A stretch of 64,000 bases of DNA from Kushneria indalinina DSM 14324 (GCF_003385845.1 NZ_QRDJ01000006.1:62001-126000); one strand, 5' to 3'. Positions 1 to 10,808 are shown, counted from the stretch's first letter. Program-made: numbers and translations. The notes: generated by a model not told the origin, from the sequence alone.

Positions 1-272
1 TCGAGTGCCTGACGGTCCGACCAGCCCAGGCCCATCAGCGCGATCTGCGCGGCCATCTCAAGGTGGGCCTCGATGGACCACTCGACCTCGCGGGGCAGTG
101 ACAGGCGAAGCTCAAAAAGCACGCGCCAGCTGCGCATCCCCAGGCGCGCCAGCAGGGTCTCCGACAGCCCGGCCAGCAGCGGCAGGGTGGTGCAGACGTT
201 GCGCCATGCCGCATCGGGTAACGGGTAGCGCGCCTGCCAACGCTGCCATTTCTGCTCCTGCCACCATCCCAT
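1..272 (-). CDS. MtfA-like zinc peptidase, N-terminal part (cut by window edge)
   Basis: Partial gene running off the left edge, with about 90 codons visible. The ATG at 272 follows a GAGGGG-type ribosome binding site. The N-terminus is Trp- and Arg-rich and continues into YPLPDAAWRNV and LPLLAGLSE, then an Ala/Leu-rich helix with IALMGLGW. This layout (short amphipathic head, a PLP-x-x-W segment, a LPLL-x-x-L segment, and an A-x-I-A-L-x-x-L-G helix) resembles the start of the MtfA/DgsA anti-repressor peptidase family. In enterobacteria MtfA binds the Mlc repressor. The zinc-binding HExxH part would lie outside the window, so the call rests on the N-terminal domain only. Confidence 0.5.
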   Translation of the reverse strand, partial: MGWWQEQKWQRWQARYPLPDAAWRNVCTTLPLLAGLSETLLARLGMRSWRVLFELRLSLPREVEWSIEAHLEMAAQIALMGLGWSDRQAL

Positions 273-392
273 GGTCCCCTCGCAGACAGCCTGTTGATCG
301 TTATGATGATAATAGTCGTGATGATAGAAGAGGAACGCTCCAGGGATCATTGCAACGTTGAGAAGATCCCGCGCTGGACGTGTTGCCCCATG

Positions 393-418
393 AAAAAGGG
401 CCTCCCAAAGGGAGGCCC
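393..418 (-). terminator. Rho-independent terminator of the small lipoprotein gene
   Basis: On the minus strand a perfect 9-bp stem (GGGCCTCCC, loop TTT, GGGAGGCCC) is followed by five T. It sits about 30 bases after the stop of the lipoprotein gene and before the MtfA-like gene. Confidence 0.85.
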
Positions 419-449
419 GAGACGCGATGGCGTATCCGTCAGGCTAACA

Positions 450-662
450 TCAGGTGGGCGTCCAACCGCGGCCTTTCATGCAGTCGTCATAGGTCTGATC
501 GTTGTCGGCCTTGTTTTCCATGACCTGGCAATCGGCCTGGTCGGAGTGCAGCTGCTGCGAGGTGCCATCCGGCTTTTGCCAGTCAGGTCCACCGGCGCAG
601 CCGCCGAGCCACAGTGTCGTGAGGGCAAGGGTCGCCCCGGTCATTAACGTCTTTTTCATCAT
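450..662 (-). CDS. Small hypothetical lipoprotein
   Basis: A 70-residue protein with a classic lipoprotein signal: MMKKTL, a hydrophobic stretch, then the lipobox LGGC with the lipidated Cys near residue 22. The mature part is about 49 residues, polar, and holds two further Cys (SDQADCQVM and YDDCMKGRGW) that could form a disulfide in the periplasm. The spacing of these Cys and the GRGW ending resemble small Halomonas/Pseudomonas lipoproteins of unknown function. A strong terminator follows and no partner gene is evident. Function unknown. Confidence 0.75.
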   Translation of the reverse strand: MMKKTLMTGATLALTTLWLGGCAGGPDWQKPDGTSQQLHSDQADCQVMENKADNDQTYDDCMKGRGWTPT

Positions 663-764
663 CGCCTCCTGCTGATGGGAGAATTGGCAGGCATGCCTGC
701 CAATCCTTGCAAAAGATTAGAACAATGGCGTGCAAAAACAACGTAAAGTTTACAACCATTTGTC

Positions 765-2327
765 TCAATAGGAATCAGGGTTGGCGCCCGACTTCCATGA
801 CCAGTCACGCCAGCGCAGATCAAAGAGGTCCTTGCGCCGGTCCTTCAGGTTGGTCACCGAACCCTCGCTTCTGACCACGCGCAGGCGCGTCAGGTCGAGA
901 TCGGAGAACATCACCATCTCGGTATTGGGCGTGGTTTCGGACATGACGGCGTCATGCGGGAAGGCGAAGTCCGAGGGTGAAAAGACCGAGGACTGGGCGT
1001 ACTGGATATCCAGGTTCTCGATCGAGGGCACATTGCCGACGCTGCCGCAGGCGACCACGTAACACTCGTTTTCGATCGCGCGGGCCTGGCTGCAGTGGCG
1101 CACACGCAGGTAGCTGTTTTTGGTGTCGGTCCAGAACGGCACGAACAGGATATCCATCTCCTGCTCGGCCAGCAGGCGCGGCAGCTCGGGGAATTCGACG
1201 TCATAGCAGATCAGGATGCCCACGCGTCCGGCATCGGTCTCGAATACCCGCAGCTCGTCGCCGCCTTCAACCACCCAGTCGCGGCGCTCCTGCGGGGTAA
1301 TGTGCAGCTTGGCCTGACGCTCGATATTGCCGTCACGATGACAGAGATAGGAGACGTTATAGAGCTTGCCCTCGCTGTCTTCCTCCATCATCGACCCGGC
1401 GATGATGTTGATGTTGTAGGAGATCGCCATGCGCGAGATTTCGGTCTTGAAACGCTCGGTAAAGCCGGCCAGAAAATGGATGGCCTTGATCTGATCGGAC
1501 TGATCGGTCAGCCCCATCAGCGGCGTGTTGAAAAGCTCGGGAAAGACGGCGAAGTCGCTCTGGTAGTCGGCCATGGCATCGACATAGAACTCGACCTGCT
1601 GCAGCACCTGCTCGACCGAGGCGAACTCGCGCATCTGCCACTGAACGGCGCCCACTCGTACCTGGGTCTTGCGCGACTCCAGCACGCGTGCCACCGGCTC
1701 ATAGAGAATATTGTTCCACTCAAGCAGGGTGGCATAGCCCTGTGAGCGCTCATCCTCGGGCAGGTACTTCTTCAAAAGCCGCTTGACCAGGAAGTCGTTG
1801 GCCAGCTGGAAGGAGAGAATCGGGTCGTAGATCTCCTTGCGCGACACCTGGTCGATGTACTGCGTCGGCGACAGTTCGGCGGCATGCTCGAAATAGTTGG
1901 GAATGCGCCCGCCGGCCAGGATGGCGCGCAGGTTCATGGAGCGACACAGGTCCTTGCGCGCTTCATACAGGCGCCGGCCCAGGCGGTAGCCGCGGTAGGC
2001 CGGGTCGATCAGCACATCAAGGCCGTACAGGGCATCGCCCTTGGCGTTGTTGAGAATGATCTCGCGATTGCCGATCAGATCATCGTACTTGTGCGGGTTG
2101 GAGAAGGTTTCATAGTCGACCAGTACGGTCAGGGCGACGCCCACAATGCGGCCTTCATCCTCGATCACAATCTGGCCGTCGGGAAATTCGGCGATCAGGC
2201 GATCAATGGTGTGCTTTTCCCAGGCCCCGCCAATGTCGTTGTAGACGACATCCATCAGCACCTTGAGTTTGGCGTAATCCTCGACTTCAAGATTGCGCAG
2301 ATTGAGGTGTAGATCATCGATCGACAT
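765..2327 (-). CDS. Bifunctional GNAT acetyltransferase / carbon-nitrogen hydrolase
   Basis: A 520-residue fusion. Residues 1-190 form a GNAT domain, with the acetyl-CoA loop YRGYRLGRRLYEAR at 111-124. Residues 222-510 form a nitrilase-superfamily domain with the catalytic triad visible: Glu264 in FAVFPELF, Lys340 in RQAKLHITP and Cys374 in GILICYDVEFPE. The two-domain order and length match a known family annotated as N-acetyltransferase/carbon-nitrogen hydrolase in many proteobacteria. The substrate is unknown. The nitrilase half suggests hydrolysis of an amide or omega-amide and the GNAT half acylation of an amine. It is a single gene, facing the antiporter gene divergently. Confidence 0.88.
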   Translation of the reverse strand: MSIDDLHLNLRNLEVEDYAKLKVLMDVVYNDIGGAWEKHTIDRLIAEFPDGQIVIEDEGRIVGVALTVLVDYETFSNPHKYDDLIGNREIILNNAKGDALYGLDVLIDPAYRGYRLGRRLYEARKDLCRSMNLRAILAGGRIPNYFEHAAELSPTQYIDQVSRKEIYDPILSFQLANDFLVKRLLKKYLPEDERSQGYATLLEWNNILYEPVARVLESRKTQVRVGAVQWQMREFASVEQVLQQVEFYVDAMADYQSDFAVFPELFNTPLMGLTDQSDQIKAIHFLAGFTERFKTEISRMAISYNINIIAGSMMEEDSEGKLYNVSYLCHRDGNIERQAKLHITPQERRDWVVEGGDELRVFETDAGRVGILICYDVEFPELPRLLAEQEMDILFVPFWTDTKNSYLRVRHCSQARAIENECYVVACGSVGNVPSIENLDIQYAQSSVFSPSDFAFPHDAVMSETTPNTEMVMFSDLDLTRLRVVRSEGSVTNLKDRRKDLFDLRWRDWSWKSGANPDSY

Positions 2328-2544
2328 GGCGATCCTTGCTCCAGAAAACGTCGGTCACGGTAGCGGCCAGTCTAGCATGGGGCGGCCGAAGTACCTGAAA
2401 GGGATATCCAGCACGTGATGCAAAGCCCGGGGCGGCTCCAGGGCAGGCGTTTGTGATAGAGTGCGCGCGCCCTTTTGAACGGGGCCAAAACCATCCCGGT
2501 CCGCTGTGGTCGGGCCTCACTCTCTGCCTGTGGTTGCTGCGTCA

Positions 2545-3906
2545 ATGAATGCCATTGTCATCTCCATTCTTGTCATGGTCGGCCTGAGCCTTGCGCGCGT
2601 GCCGGTCGTGGCGGCCCTGATCGTGGCCGCGCTGTCCGGTGGTCTCTATAGCGGTCTGTCCGTCCACGAGGTGCTTGACGCCTTCAATGACGGCATCGGC
2701 GACGGTGCCGGTATCGCGCTCTCCTATGCCTCGCTGGGTGCCTTTGCCGTGGCGCTGGCGCGCTCGGGGATTACCGAAGGCGTGGCGCGACGCTTTATCA
2801 GCGCTCTTGACGGTGAGCGCACGCGACCGGAAACGCTCAAGGTGCTGCTGATTCTGGCGCTGCTGGCAGCGGCGGTGTGTTCGCAGAATCTGGTGCCGGT
2901 CCACATCGCCTTTATCCCGATCGTGGTGATTCCGCTGCTGCCGGTGTTCAACCGCTTGAAGCTCGACCGGCGGCTGGTGGCCTGCGTGATCACCTTCGGT
3001 ATTACCGCGCCCTATATGCTGCTGCCGGTGGGCTTTGGCGCCATCTTTCTCAACGATATTCTTTTGGCCAATATCAATTCAGCCGGTGAGGCCGCAGGGC
3101 TCGAGATTACCGCCGGCCAGGTGCCGCTGGCCATGGCCCTGCCCATTTCGGGCATGCTGGTGGGGCTTCTGGTGGCCGTGTTTGTCACCTACCGCGGCCC
3201 GCGTCGCTATGAGGATCGCGCCGTGGCCCATCAGGCCGATGCGGCGGCGCCCGAGAGCGGCACCGACCAGGGCGATGCCCGCGCCCGGCTCAAACCCTGG
3301 CAGTGGGGCGCGCTGGTGGTGTCGATTGCCGCCACGCTTACCGTACAGCTGTGGCTGGATTCCATGGTGCTGGGCGCGCTGGCAGGCTTTGTGGTGCTCT
3401 CGCTGGGCGGCGTGTTTCGCTGGCGCGAGCAGGATGGCGTGTTCACCGAGGGCATGCGGCTGATGGCGACCATCGGCTTTATCATGATCACGGCGGCAGG
3501 GTTTGCCAGCGTCATGCAGGCCACCGGCGAGATTGATGCGCTGGTACAGAGCGCTCACACCTTTGGCAGCAGCCAGGCACTGGCCGCCCTGATCATGCTG
3601 CTGGTCGGGCTTTTCATCACCATGGGGATTGGCTCGTCGTTTTCGACCATTCCGATCATCGCCTCGCTCTACGTACCGCTGGCGCTGAGTTTCGGGTTCT
3701 CGCCCATGGCGACGGTAGCGCTGGTGGGCACGGCCGCGGCGCTAGGTGATGCCGGCTCGCCGGCCTCGGACTCCACCCTGGGGCCAACCTCGGGGCTGGC
3801 CGCCGACGGTCAGCACGATCATATTCGCGACTCGGTGATCCCGACCTTTGTGCACTACAACCTGCCGCTGATGGCCTTTGGCTGGATCGCCGCCATGATC
3901 CTCTGA
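2545..3906 (+). CDS. Na+/H+ antiporter family protein (NhaC/YuiF-like)
   Basis: About 453 residues with 11-12 hydrophobic segments. It opens [20 protein letters not shown] and continues with [24 protein letters not shown], typical of the YuiF-type branch of the NhaC/ArsB ion transporter group. Near the C-terminus, [19 protein letters not shown] is the conserved polar loop of this branch. The ATG at 2545 fits the family N-terminus. An in-frame GTG at 2506 would add 13 residues that look non-family. The substrate could be Na+/H+ exchange or an organic solute such as an amino acid. It fits a halophile, but the ion is inferred. Confidence 0.82.
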   Translation: MNAIVISILVMVGLSLARVPVVAALIVAALSGGLYSGLSVHEVLDAFNDGIGDGAGIALSYASLGAFAVALARSGITEGVARRFISALDGERTRPETLKVLLILALLAAAVCSQNLVPVHIAFIPIVVIPLLPVFNRLKLDRRLVACVITFGITAPYMLLPVGFGAIFLNDILLANINSAGEAAGLEITAGQVPLAMALPISGMLVGLLVAVFVTYRGPRRYEDRAVAHQADAAAPESGTDQGDARARLKPWQWGALVVSIAATLTVQLWLDSMVLGALAGFVVLSLGGVFRWREQDGVFTEGMRLMATIGFIMITAAGFASVMQATGEIDALVQSAHTFGSSQALAALIMLLVGLFITMGIGSSFSTIPIIASLYVPLALSFGFSPMATVALVGTAAALGDAGSPASDSTLGPTSGLAADGQHDHIRDSVIPTFVHYNLPLMAFGWIAAMIL

Positions 3907-4021
3907 GTCCGGCGGGCAGCGCTGTCTGAAGACGTAACGTCTGTGCAGTGCGCCCTGACTGCTATAGTGGGGTGTACTGCGACAGCGCGGCTGTCGATCA
4001 CGCAACGGATAAGGAGGAAGC

Positions 4022-4717
4022 ATGGCACGCATCATGTACGATCTTTGTGGTGAAGATACGGCGCTGCGATTTTCTCCATTTTGCTGGCGCGCGGCGCTGG
4101 CCATGCGCCACAAGGGGCTGACGCTGGAAACCCGGCCCTGGCATTTCACCGACACTCAGGACATTGCCTTTTCCGGTCAGGGAAAGGTGCCGGTCATTGT
4201 TGATGAAGATGACGAAGTCGTCACCGACAGCTTCGACATCATGACCTGGCTGGATCAGAAATATCCCGGACCTGCGCTGTTCGGTGATGACATGGCGCGC
4301 TCGCGGGCCCGCTTTATCAAGCACTGGTCGGAGACGACACTGGCCCCGGCGCTGATGAAAATCGCCATTGTGGATGTGTTTTCGATCATCGATCCAAAGG
4401 ATCAGTCGTACTTCCGGGAAAGCCGGGAAGCGCGCTTTGGCATGACCCTGGAAGAGTTTCAGGACACCGAGCAGGGCCTTGAGATGCTGGAAAAGGCGCT
4501 GCCGCCGCTGCGTGCCCAGCTTGAAGGCTCATCCTTCATTGATGGTGATCATCCGGCGGGTGCCGACTACCTGGTATTCGGGATGTTCATGCTGGCGTAT
4601 GTGGTCCATGACGGCGCGCTGCTCAAGTCCGACGACCCGGTGGCGCAGTGGCACGAACGCATGCTGGATCTGTTCGGCGGGCTTGCCCGTAACGCACCGC
4701 GCGCTGCTTCACGCTGA
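4022..4717 (+). CDS. Glutathione S-transferase family protein
   Basis: 231 residues, preceded by AAGGAGG at good spacing. The N-terminal thioredoxin-like domain (about 1-85) carries SPFCWRAALAM, where Ser18 or Cys21 could contact glutathione. GKVPVIVDEDDEVVTDS holds the cis-Pro and the Glu/Asp-Ser glutathione clamp. The rest is the all-helical C-terminal domain. The long insert and the FCWRAALA motif resemble the LigE/LigF beta-etherase-like GST branch. No pathway partners lie next to it, so the substrate is unknown. A terminator follows. Confidence 0.85.
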   Translation: MARIMYDLCGEDTALRFSPFCWRAALAMRHKGLTLETRPWHFTDTQDIAFSGQGKVPVIVDEDDEVVTDSFDIMTWLDQKYPGPALFGDDMARSRARFIKHWSETTLAPALMKIAIVDVFSIIDPKDQSYFRESREARFGMTLEEFQDTEQGLEMLEKALPPLRAQLEGSSFIDGDHPAGADYLVFGMFMLAYVVHDGALLKSDDPVAQWHERMLDLFGGLARNAPRAASR

Positions 4718-4738
4718 TCCAGGCGTTCAGGACAGGCA

Positions 4739-4766
4739 GGGGCTCCCTTATGGGGGCCCTTTTTTA
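4739..4766 (+). terminator. Rho-independent terminator after the GST gene
   Basis: GGGCTCCC, a four-base loop and GGGGGCCC, followed by a run of seven T, about 20 bases past the GST stop codon. Confidence 0.85.
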
Positions 4767-4878
4767 TGGTCTTTTGTTCATGACATTTTGTCGATGTCAC
4801 GTCAGCGTAGGGCAAGAACGTCCTGCAAACAGCTGTGGCAAGACAAGTGCCCGGGTCCAGGGTTGCCCACTCAAGCGG

Positions 4879-5784
4879 CTAATCAAAATAGGGTTCCAAT
4901 ACACTCTCAAGCCAGATCATGAAAGCCCGGACGCGTGGGGAAAGGTTGCGCCGATGCGCGACCACGAGCGATGCCGCCAGCGGTTCGGGGCGTAGATCGG
5001 GCAGAACCTCTACCAGGTCGCCGCTTTCAATGTGGTGCGCAAGGGCCAGATAACCGGCCTGAATCAGCCCAACCCCTGCCAGGCCCGCCGCATGATAGGT
5101 CTGCACGTTATTGACCTGCATTGCCCCAGGCAGTGCCAGTGATGCATAGCCATTATCCTGCGGATATTCCCACCCATCACATCGGGCGCCGAGGGTCGGC
5201 GTGTAGTGAACCATCCGGTGCCCCTGGCTGAGCAGATCATCGAGTGTTTGCGGTAGGCCATGCCTTGCCAGGTAGCCGGGGCTCGCCGCGTTCATCATTC
5301 TCAACCTGCCCAGCGAGCGGGCGATCAGCCTGTCGTCAACGATGGGCCCGATACGGATGACACAATCGAACCCTTCCTGAACGAGATCGACCCGGCGATC
5401 CGTGCTGGACAGTTCAAGCGCCAGCTCGGGGTTCGCCTCGAGCAGTTGCGGCAGCGCGGGAATCACGACGGTCTTTGCCAATTCGGTCGGCATATCGACG
5501 CGTAGTCTCCCCCGCAGAGGGGTATCGCTGCTGGCGAACATGGACTGCATGTCCTCAGCGTCGGCCAGTAGATCACATGCGCGTTCATGGAAAGCACGAC
5601 CGTCTTCGGTCAATTGCACGCTGCGTGTTGTTCTATGCAAAAGGGCCGTGCCCATCTCTCGCTCAAGCCCACGAATCACCGTCGACACCCGTCCCTTCTG
5701 GATGCCCAGACTTTCCGCCGCACGGGTGAAACTCAACATTTCCGCCACGCGGACAAAAATCAAAAGGGCCTGGAGATTGGGCAT
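4879..5784 (-). CDS. LysR-family transcriptional regulator
   Basis: 301 residues, the standard LysR length. The N-terminal winged helix-turn-helix reads ALLIFVRVAEMLSFTRAAESLGIQKGRVSTVIRGLE, followed by TALLHRTTRSVQLTEDG. The C-terminal part is a periplasmic-binding-like effector domain. It belongs to the CrgA/AphB-like branch by general look. It is divergent from the flavodoxin-like and aldo-keto reductase genes across a 105-bp gap, a layout in which LysR proteins commonly control the divergent genes. The inducer is unknown. Confidence 0.9.
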   Translation of the reverse strand: MPNLQALLIFVRVAEMLSFTRAAESLGIQKGRVSTVIRGLEREMGTALLHRTTRSVQLTEDGRAFHERACDLLADAEDMQSMFASSDTPLRGRLRVDMPTELAKTVVIPALPQLLEANPELALELSSTDRRVDLVQEGFDCVIRIGPIVDDRLIARSLGRLRMMNAASPGYLARHGLPQTLDDLLSQGHRMVHYTPTLGARCDGWEYPQDNGYASLALPGAMQVNNVQTYHAAGLAGVGLIQAGYLALAHHIESGDLVEVLPDLRPEPLAASLVVAHRRNLSPRVRAFMIWLESVLEPYFD

Positions 5785-5889
5785 TGTTCACCCTACAGAT
5801 AACAGAGCGTTCAGATCGGGATGATTTATAGCGCATTTTGGACTCAGTAGAGTATTCCATGTCGCCCACGCCTCCATAAAGGAATACCC
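5785..5889. promoter_or_regulatory. Divergent promoter region, LysR gene / flavodoxin-like gene
   Basis: 105 bp shared by two divergent genes, so both promoters and any LysR binding site (T-N11-A type) must lie here. The stretch around 5815-5860 is AT-richer than its surroundings. I could not fix a single operator by eye. Confidence 0.45.
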
Positions 5890-6486
5890 ATGAACGCCGC
5901 TACACTTCCTGTCCAAACGGTCATCGTTTATCACTCAGGCTTTGGCCACACCACGCGCATGGCGGCGGCCGTCGCCGACGGTGCAGGCACGGGGGCTGTA
6001 TTGGTGGCCATCGACCCCGAGGGCAATATTGCCGACGATGCATGGCCATCCCTCGCGGGTGCTGATGCCATTGTCTTCGGCTCGCCGACCTATATGGGCG
6101 GCCCCAGCTGGCAGTTCAAAAAATTCGCGGATGCCTCCTCCAGACCCTGGTTTGCAGGCACCTGGCACAACAAGATCTTTGGCGGCTTCACCAACAGCGC
6201 GAGCATCAATGGCGACAAGCTCAACACGCTTGAGTATTTCGTCCTGCTGTCCGGGCAGCACGCCGGGATATGGGTTGGCCTGGATATCAAACCGGCGAAC
6301 GTCAAGGCGTCGAAACGCGACGACCTGAATCGTATGGGTGCCTATATCGCGCCCATGGCGCAGACACCTGCCGATGCGTCGCCGGAAGAGATGTCCCCGG
6401 GTGATCTGGAAACGGCTCGCCTGTATGGCGCGCGGGTCGCATTGATCGCCGGGCAGTTTCGAGCCGGGAAGTCTCAGCCCCTCTGA
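5890..6486 (+). CDS. Flavodoxin-like NAD(P)H oxidoreductase (WrbA/FMN reductase type)
   Basis: 198 residues with a flavodoxin fold. The FMN phosphate loop is YHSGFGHTTRMA at 14-25, and the FMN ring loop is FGSPTYMGGPSWQFKKFAD. KIFGGFTNSASINGDK and SGQHAGIWVGL follow the WrbA/flavodoxin-family pattern. It probably reduces quinones or other electrophiles with NAD(P)H. It starts 105 bp from a divergent LysR gene and is followed after 72 bp by an aldo-keto reductase. The three genes form a likely redox-stress unit, which is inference from layout. Confidence 0.85.
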   Translation: MNAATLPVQTVIVYHSGFGHTTRMAAAVADGAGTGAVLVAIDPEGNIADDAWPSLAGADAIVFGSPTYMGGPSWQFKKFADASSRPWFAGTWHNKIFGGFTNSASINGDKLNTLEYFVLLSGQHAGIWVGLDIKPANVKASKRDDLNRMGAYIAPMAQTPADASPEEMSPGDLETARLYGARVALIAGQFRAGKSQPL

Positions 6487-6558
6487 GCTCACTTCGGGCC
6501 GGCGATGTCGGCCCGGCGTCATGCTGATGTTTGAACCTGCGACTCTGAAGGAGGCGCC

Positions 6559-7596
6559 ATGAAATACAATCGACTGGGCCGTACGGGCCTGTATGTCTCC
6601 GAGCTGTGCCTGGGCACGATGACGCTGGGCGGCAATGCCGACGCGGGCATGTGGGCGGCCATCGGGGCGGTGGATCAGGCTGAGGCCAACGGTTTGATTG
6701 CCCGGGCGTTGGAGCAGGGAATCAACTTTATCGACACCGCCGATATTTACTCTTTCGGTCAGTCCGAGCGTATCCTGGGTCAGGCAATGAGAGACCTCGG
6801 CGTGGTGCGCAGCGACGTTGTGCTGGCGACCAGGACGGGAGGTGTCATGGGGCCCGGACCCAATGATCAGGGGGCATCGCGCGGTCATATCATGGATTCC
6901 ATTCAGCGAAGCCTGGAGCGCCTTCAGGTCGACCATATCGACCTTTACCAGATTCACGCCAGCGACCCCGTCACCCCAATAGAGGAAACACTGCGGGCGC
7001 TGGATGATCTGACGCGTCAGGGGCTGGTCCGCCATGTCGGCGTCTCGAACTGGCACGCGGGCAGGATCGGCAAGGCGCTGGGGCTGAGTGCCGCGCTCAA
7101 TGCCACACGCTTTGAAACGCTTCAGGCCTATTACTCGATTGCAGGACGGGATATAGAGCGCGAACTGGTGCCCCTCGTTATCGAAGAGCAGATGGGGCTG
7201 CTTGTCTGGTCGCCGCTTGCCGGTGGATTACTCTCGGGGAAGTTCGGCCCGGGAGCATCGACTGAGGAGGGGGCCCGGCGCAGTACTTTCGACTTTCCAC
7301 CCGTGGATCTGAATCAGGCCTGGCCCTGCATCGCAGAAATACGCGCCATTGGCGATGCGCGCGGTATGTCCGTTGCCAGAGTGGCGCTGGCCTGGTTGCT
7401 TTCCAGATCCCATGTCACCAGCGTCATCATCGGCGCCAAAAGGATGGATCAGCTCGACGATAACCTGGGGGCGGTCGATGTCGTGCTTACGGACGAGGAG
7501 CTGGCGCGGCTGGAGGTTGTAAGTGCCTTGCCGCCCTGTTACCCCGGCTGGATGGTGGAGCACCAGAATGCCAGCCGGCGAGCTGTACCTTCCTGA
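6559..7596 (+). CDS. Aldo/keto reductase
   Basis: 345 residues with the NAD(P)H-dependent TIM-barrel pattern: KYNRLGRTGLYVSELCLGTM at the start, Asp59 and Tyr64 in FIDTADIYSFG, His133 in LYQIHASDP, and the C-terminal cofactor loop VIIGAKRMDQLDDNL. The GAGG AGG-like site at 6550 gives good start spacing. The lysine normally found in the catalytic tetrad (family pattern ATK) appears as Arg92 (ATRTGG). This could alter catalysis, although other family members should be compared. It is probably co-transcribed with the flavodoxin-like gene upstream. Confidence 0.88.
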   Translation: MKYNRLGRTGLYVSELCLGTMTLGGNADAGMWAAIGAVDQAEANGLIARALEQGINFIDTADIYSFGQSERILGQAMRDLGVVRSDVVLATRTGGVMGPGPNDQGASRGHIMDSIQRSLERLQVDHIDLYQIHASDPVTPIEETLRALDDLTRQGLVRHVGVSNWHAGRIGKALGLSAALNATRFETLQAYYSIAGRDIERELVPLVIEEQMGLLVWSPLAGGLLSGKFGPGASTEEGARRSTFDFPPVDLNQAWPCIAEIRAIGDARGMSVARVALAWLLSRSHVTSVIIGAKRMDQLDDNLGAVDVVLTDEELARLEVVSALPPCYPGWMVEHQNASRRAVPS

Positions 7597-7723
7597 ACAA
7601 TCCGGGCCTTGAAAGGTTTTTGGCAAGTGCTTCGAAGGGCTGGCACGTCCGCTTTAAAATACGCGAACACCTTCGCCCCTAATGCTGAGGCCTGGAAGGT
7701 GACTTTGCCGGACGTTTACGATG

Positions 7724-8488
7724 TCACGGCTTCTCGGCGGCGTCGACAAGCGCCCGAAGTGCGCCCTGCAACAGCGACAGCTCCTTGCGGGTGGGTGAGG
7801 AGCGCTGATAGAAGTTCTGCAGTCGTTCCAGCGTCTGGGCATGGGGCTGGTTGAGAAAACCGGCGTCTTCCAGTGCCGTGGCCAGTGACTGCTGGAAATG
7901 CTGCATCTGCTCACGACTTGGTGGCAGGTCCTTTTGGCGGCGGCTCTCCTGTCTGGCAGCATCCCCCTGAACCGGCTGGCGATGTCGAAAGGCGCGATAC
8001 AGCTCGTGAGCGCAGACCTGAACGGCCTGAGAAAGGTTGAGAATCGGGTAGTCCGGGTTGGCCGGCAGGCTCAACTGATGAGTGCAGCAGGCGATCTCCT
8101 CGTTGGTCAGCCCCGAGCGTTCGCGGCCAAACACCAGTGCCACCGGCATGTCCTCGGCCAGCGCCATCAGCTCACGGGCCATCTCGTCACCCTCCTCGAA
8201 CTGTGGCAGGGCCAGATTGCGCAGGCGGGCAGACAGGCCCACCACCGCGCCACAGTCCGCGACGGCCTCTTCGAGACTTTCCACTACTCGAGCCTGTTCC
8301 AGCAGCGCCTCGCCACCGGCGGCCATGCGGGTGGCTTCCTCATCCGGAAACCGGCGCGGATTGACCAGCACCAGCCGTTCAAGCCCCATGGTGTGCATCG
8401 CACGCGCCGCCGCCCCGATGTTGCCCGGATGCCATGTCTGCACCAGCACAATGCGAACGTTATCCAGCGTCGAGCGCGGTTCAGTCAT
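7724..8488 (-). CDS. trmJ: tRNA (Cm32/Um32) methyltransferase TrmJ
   Basis: About 254 residues. It is a SPOUT-class methyltransferase that 2'-O-methylates position 32 of certain tRNAs using SAM. The N-terminal VRIVLVQTWHPGNIGAAARAM is the TrmH/TrmJ family motif 1. GRERSGLTNEEIACC and PILNLSQAVQV are motifs 2 and 3, which form the trefoil knot. The C-terminal helical tail is the dimer/tRNA-binding extension. The ATG at 8488 was chosen because it begins at the family N-terminus and overlaps the stop of the upstream GNAT gene by 8 bases, implying translational coupling. Confidence 0.9.
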   Translation of the reverse strand: MTEPRSTLDNVRIVLVQTWHPGNIGAAARAMHTMGLERLVLVNPRRFPDEEATRMAAGGEALLEQARVVESLEEAVADCGAVVGLSARLRNLALPQFEEGDEMARELMALAEDMPVALVFGRERSGLTNEEIACCTHQLSLPANPDYPILNLSQAVQVCAHELYRAFRHRQPVQGDAARQESRRQKDLPPSREQMQHFQQSLATALEDAGFLNQPHAQTLERLQNFYQRSSPTRKELSLLQGALRALVDAAEKP

Positions 8489-8987
8489 GGTGTGCTCCCG
8501 AGTTCGCAAACGCTTTCAGGGCGTCGCCTTCGAGACGATAGGAGAGCCACTCCTTGCGGGGCTGCGCGCCGATGGCGTCGTAAAAGTCGATCGCGGGCTG
8601 ATTCCAGTCCAGCACCTGCCAGTCAAAGCGCGGGCAGTGATTGTCCACGGCGATGCGGGCGAGTGCCTGCATGAGTGCCCGTCCGGCGCCCTGGCCTCTG
8701 GCACTTGAGGTCACAAACACATCCTCAACGTAGAGGCCGCGATGGCCCAGCCAGGTCGAATAGTTGAAGAAATAGACGGCAACGCCGACCGGCTGATCAT
8801 CCTGCAGCGCCATCAGGGCGTAGGCATGCGGACGGTCACCGAAAAGCGTTGCGCGAATCATCGATTCATTAGCTTTCATCTCGTGCTCGGCACGCTCATA
8901 GATGGCCAGTTCGGTAATAAAACGCACGATGTCGGGGGCGTCATCGGGGACGGCAGCACGGATGGAAATTGTCATGATAGCGGGCAC
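8481..8987 (-). CDS. GNAT family N-acetyltransferase (diamine acetyltransferase-like)
   Basis: 168 residues with one GNAT domain. The start is ISIRAAVPDDAPDIVRFI. The acetyl-CoA loop is SSARGQGAGRALMQALA, and the C-terminal part has WQVLDWNQPAIDFYDAIGA. The motifs (AIYERAEHEM, GLYVEDVFV) resemble the spermidine/spermine or thialysine acetyltransferase branch. The start may be at 8987 or at the in-frame ATG at 8975. It is coupled to trmJ by an 8-base overlap. The physiological amine is unknown. Confidence 0.85.
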   Translation of the reverse strand: MPAIMTISIRAAVPDDAPDIVRFITELAIYERAEHEMKANESMIRATLFGDRPHAYALMALQDDQPVGVAVYFFNYSTWLGHRGLYVEDVFVTSSARGQGAGRALMQALARIAVDNHCPRFDWQVLDWNQPAIDFYDAIGAQPRKEWLSYRLEGDALKAFANSGAHHD

Positions 8988-9045
8988 ATACGAAGGTCAT
9001 GGATAAGTGCGCAAAGCCTATCATGGACATGAAAAAAGATAGACA

Positions 9046-9075
9046 TGAAAAAGCCCCGCATGATGCGGGGCTTTC
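9046..9075 (-). terminator. Rho-independent terminator of groESL
   Basis: On the minus strand AAAGCCCCGCATC pairs with ATGCGGGGCTTT, followed by TTTTC. It lies about 35 bases beyond the groEL stop. Confidence 0.85.
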
Positions 9076-9109
9076 GAAGTGGCTCGGGGAGCCGGGCTTC
9101 GGGGGATGA

Positions 9110-10768
<1,659 letters not shown>

Positions 10769-10808
10769 CTATGTTCGTGTAAAAAATGACGTAGACGTAA
10801 AAGAGGTA

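Noticed and set aside
5935-7056. 373-codon frame opposite the flavodoxin-like and aldo/keto reductase genes
   Set aside because: It spans two convincing genes in antisense and has no recognisable motif.
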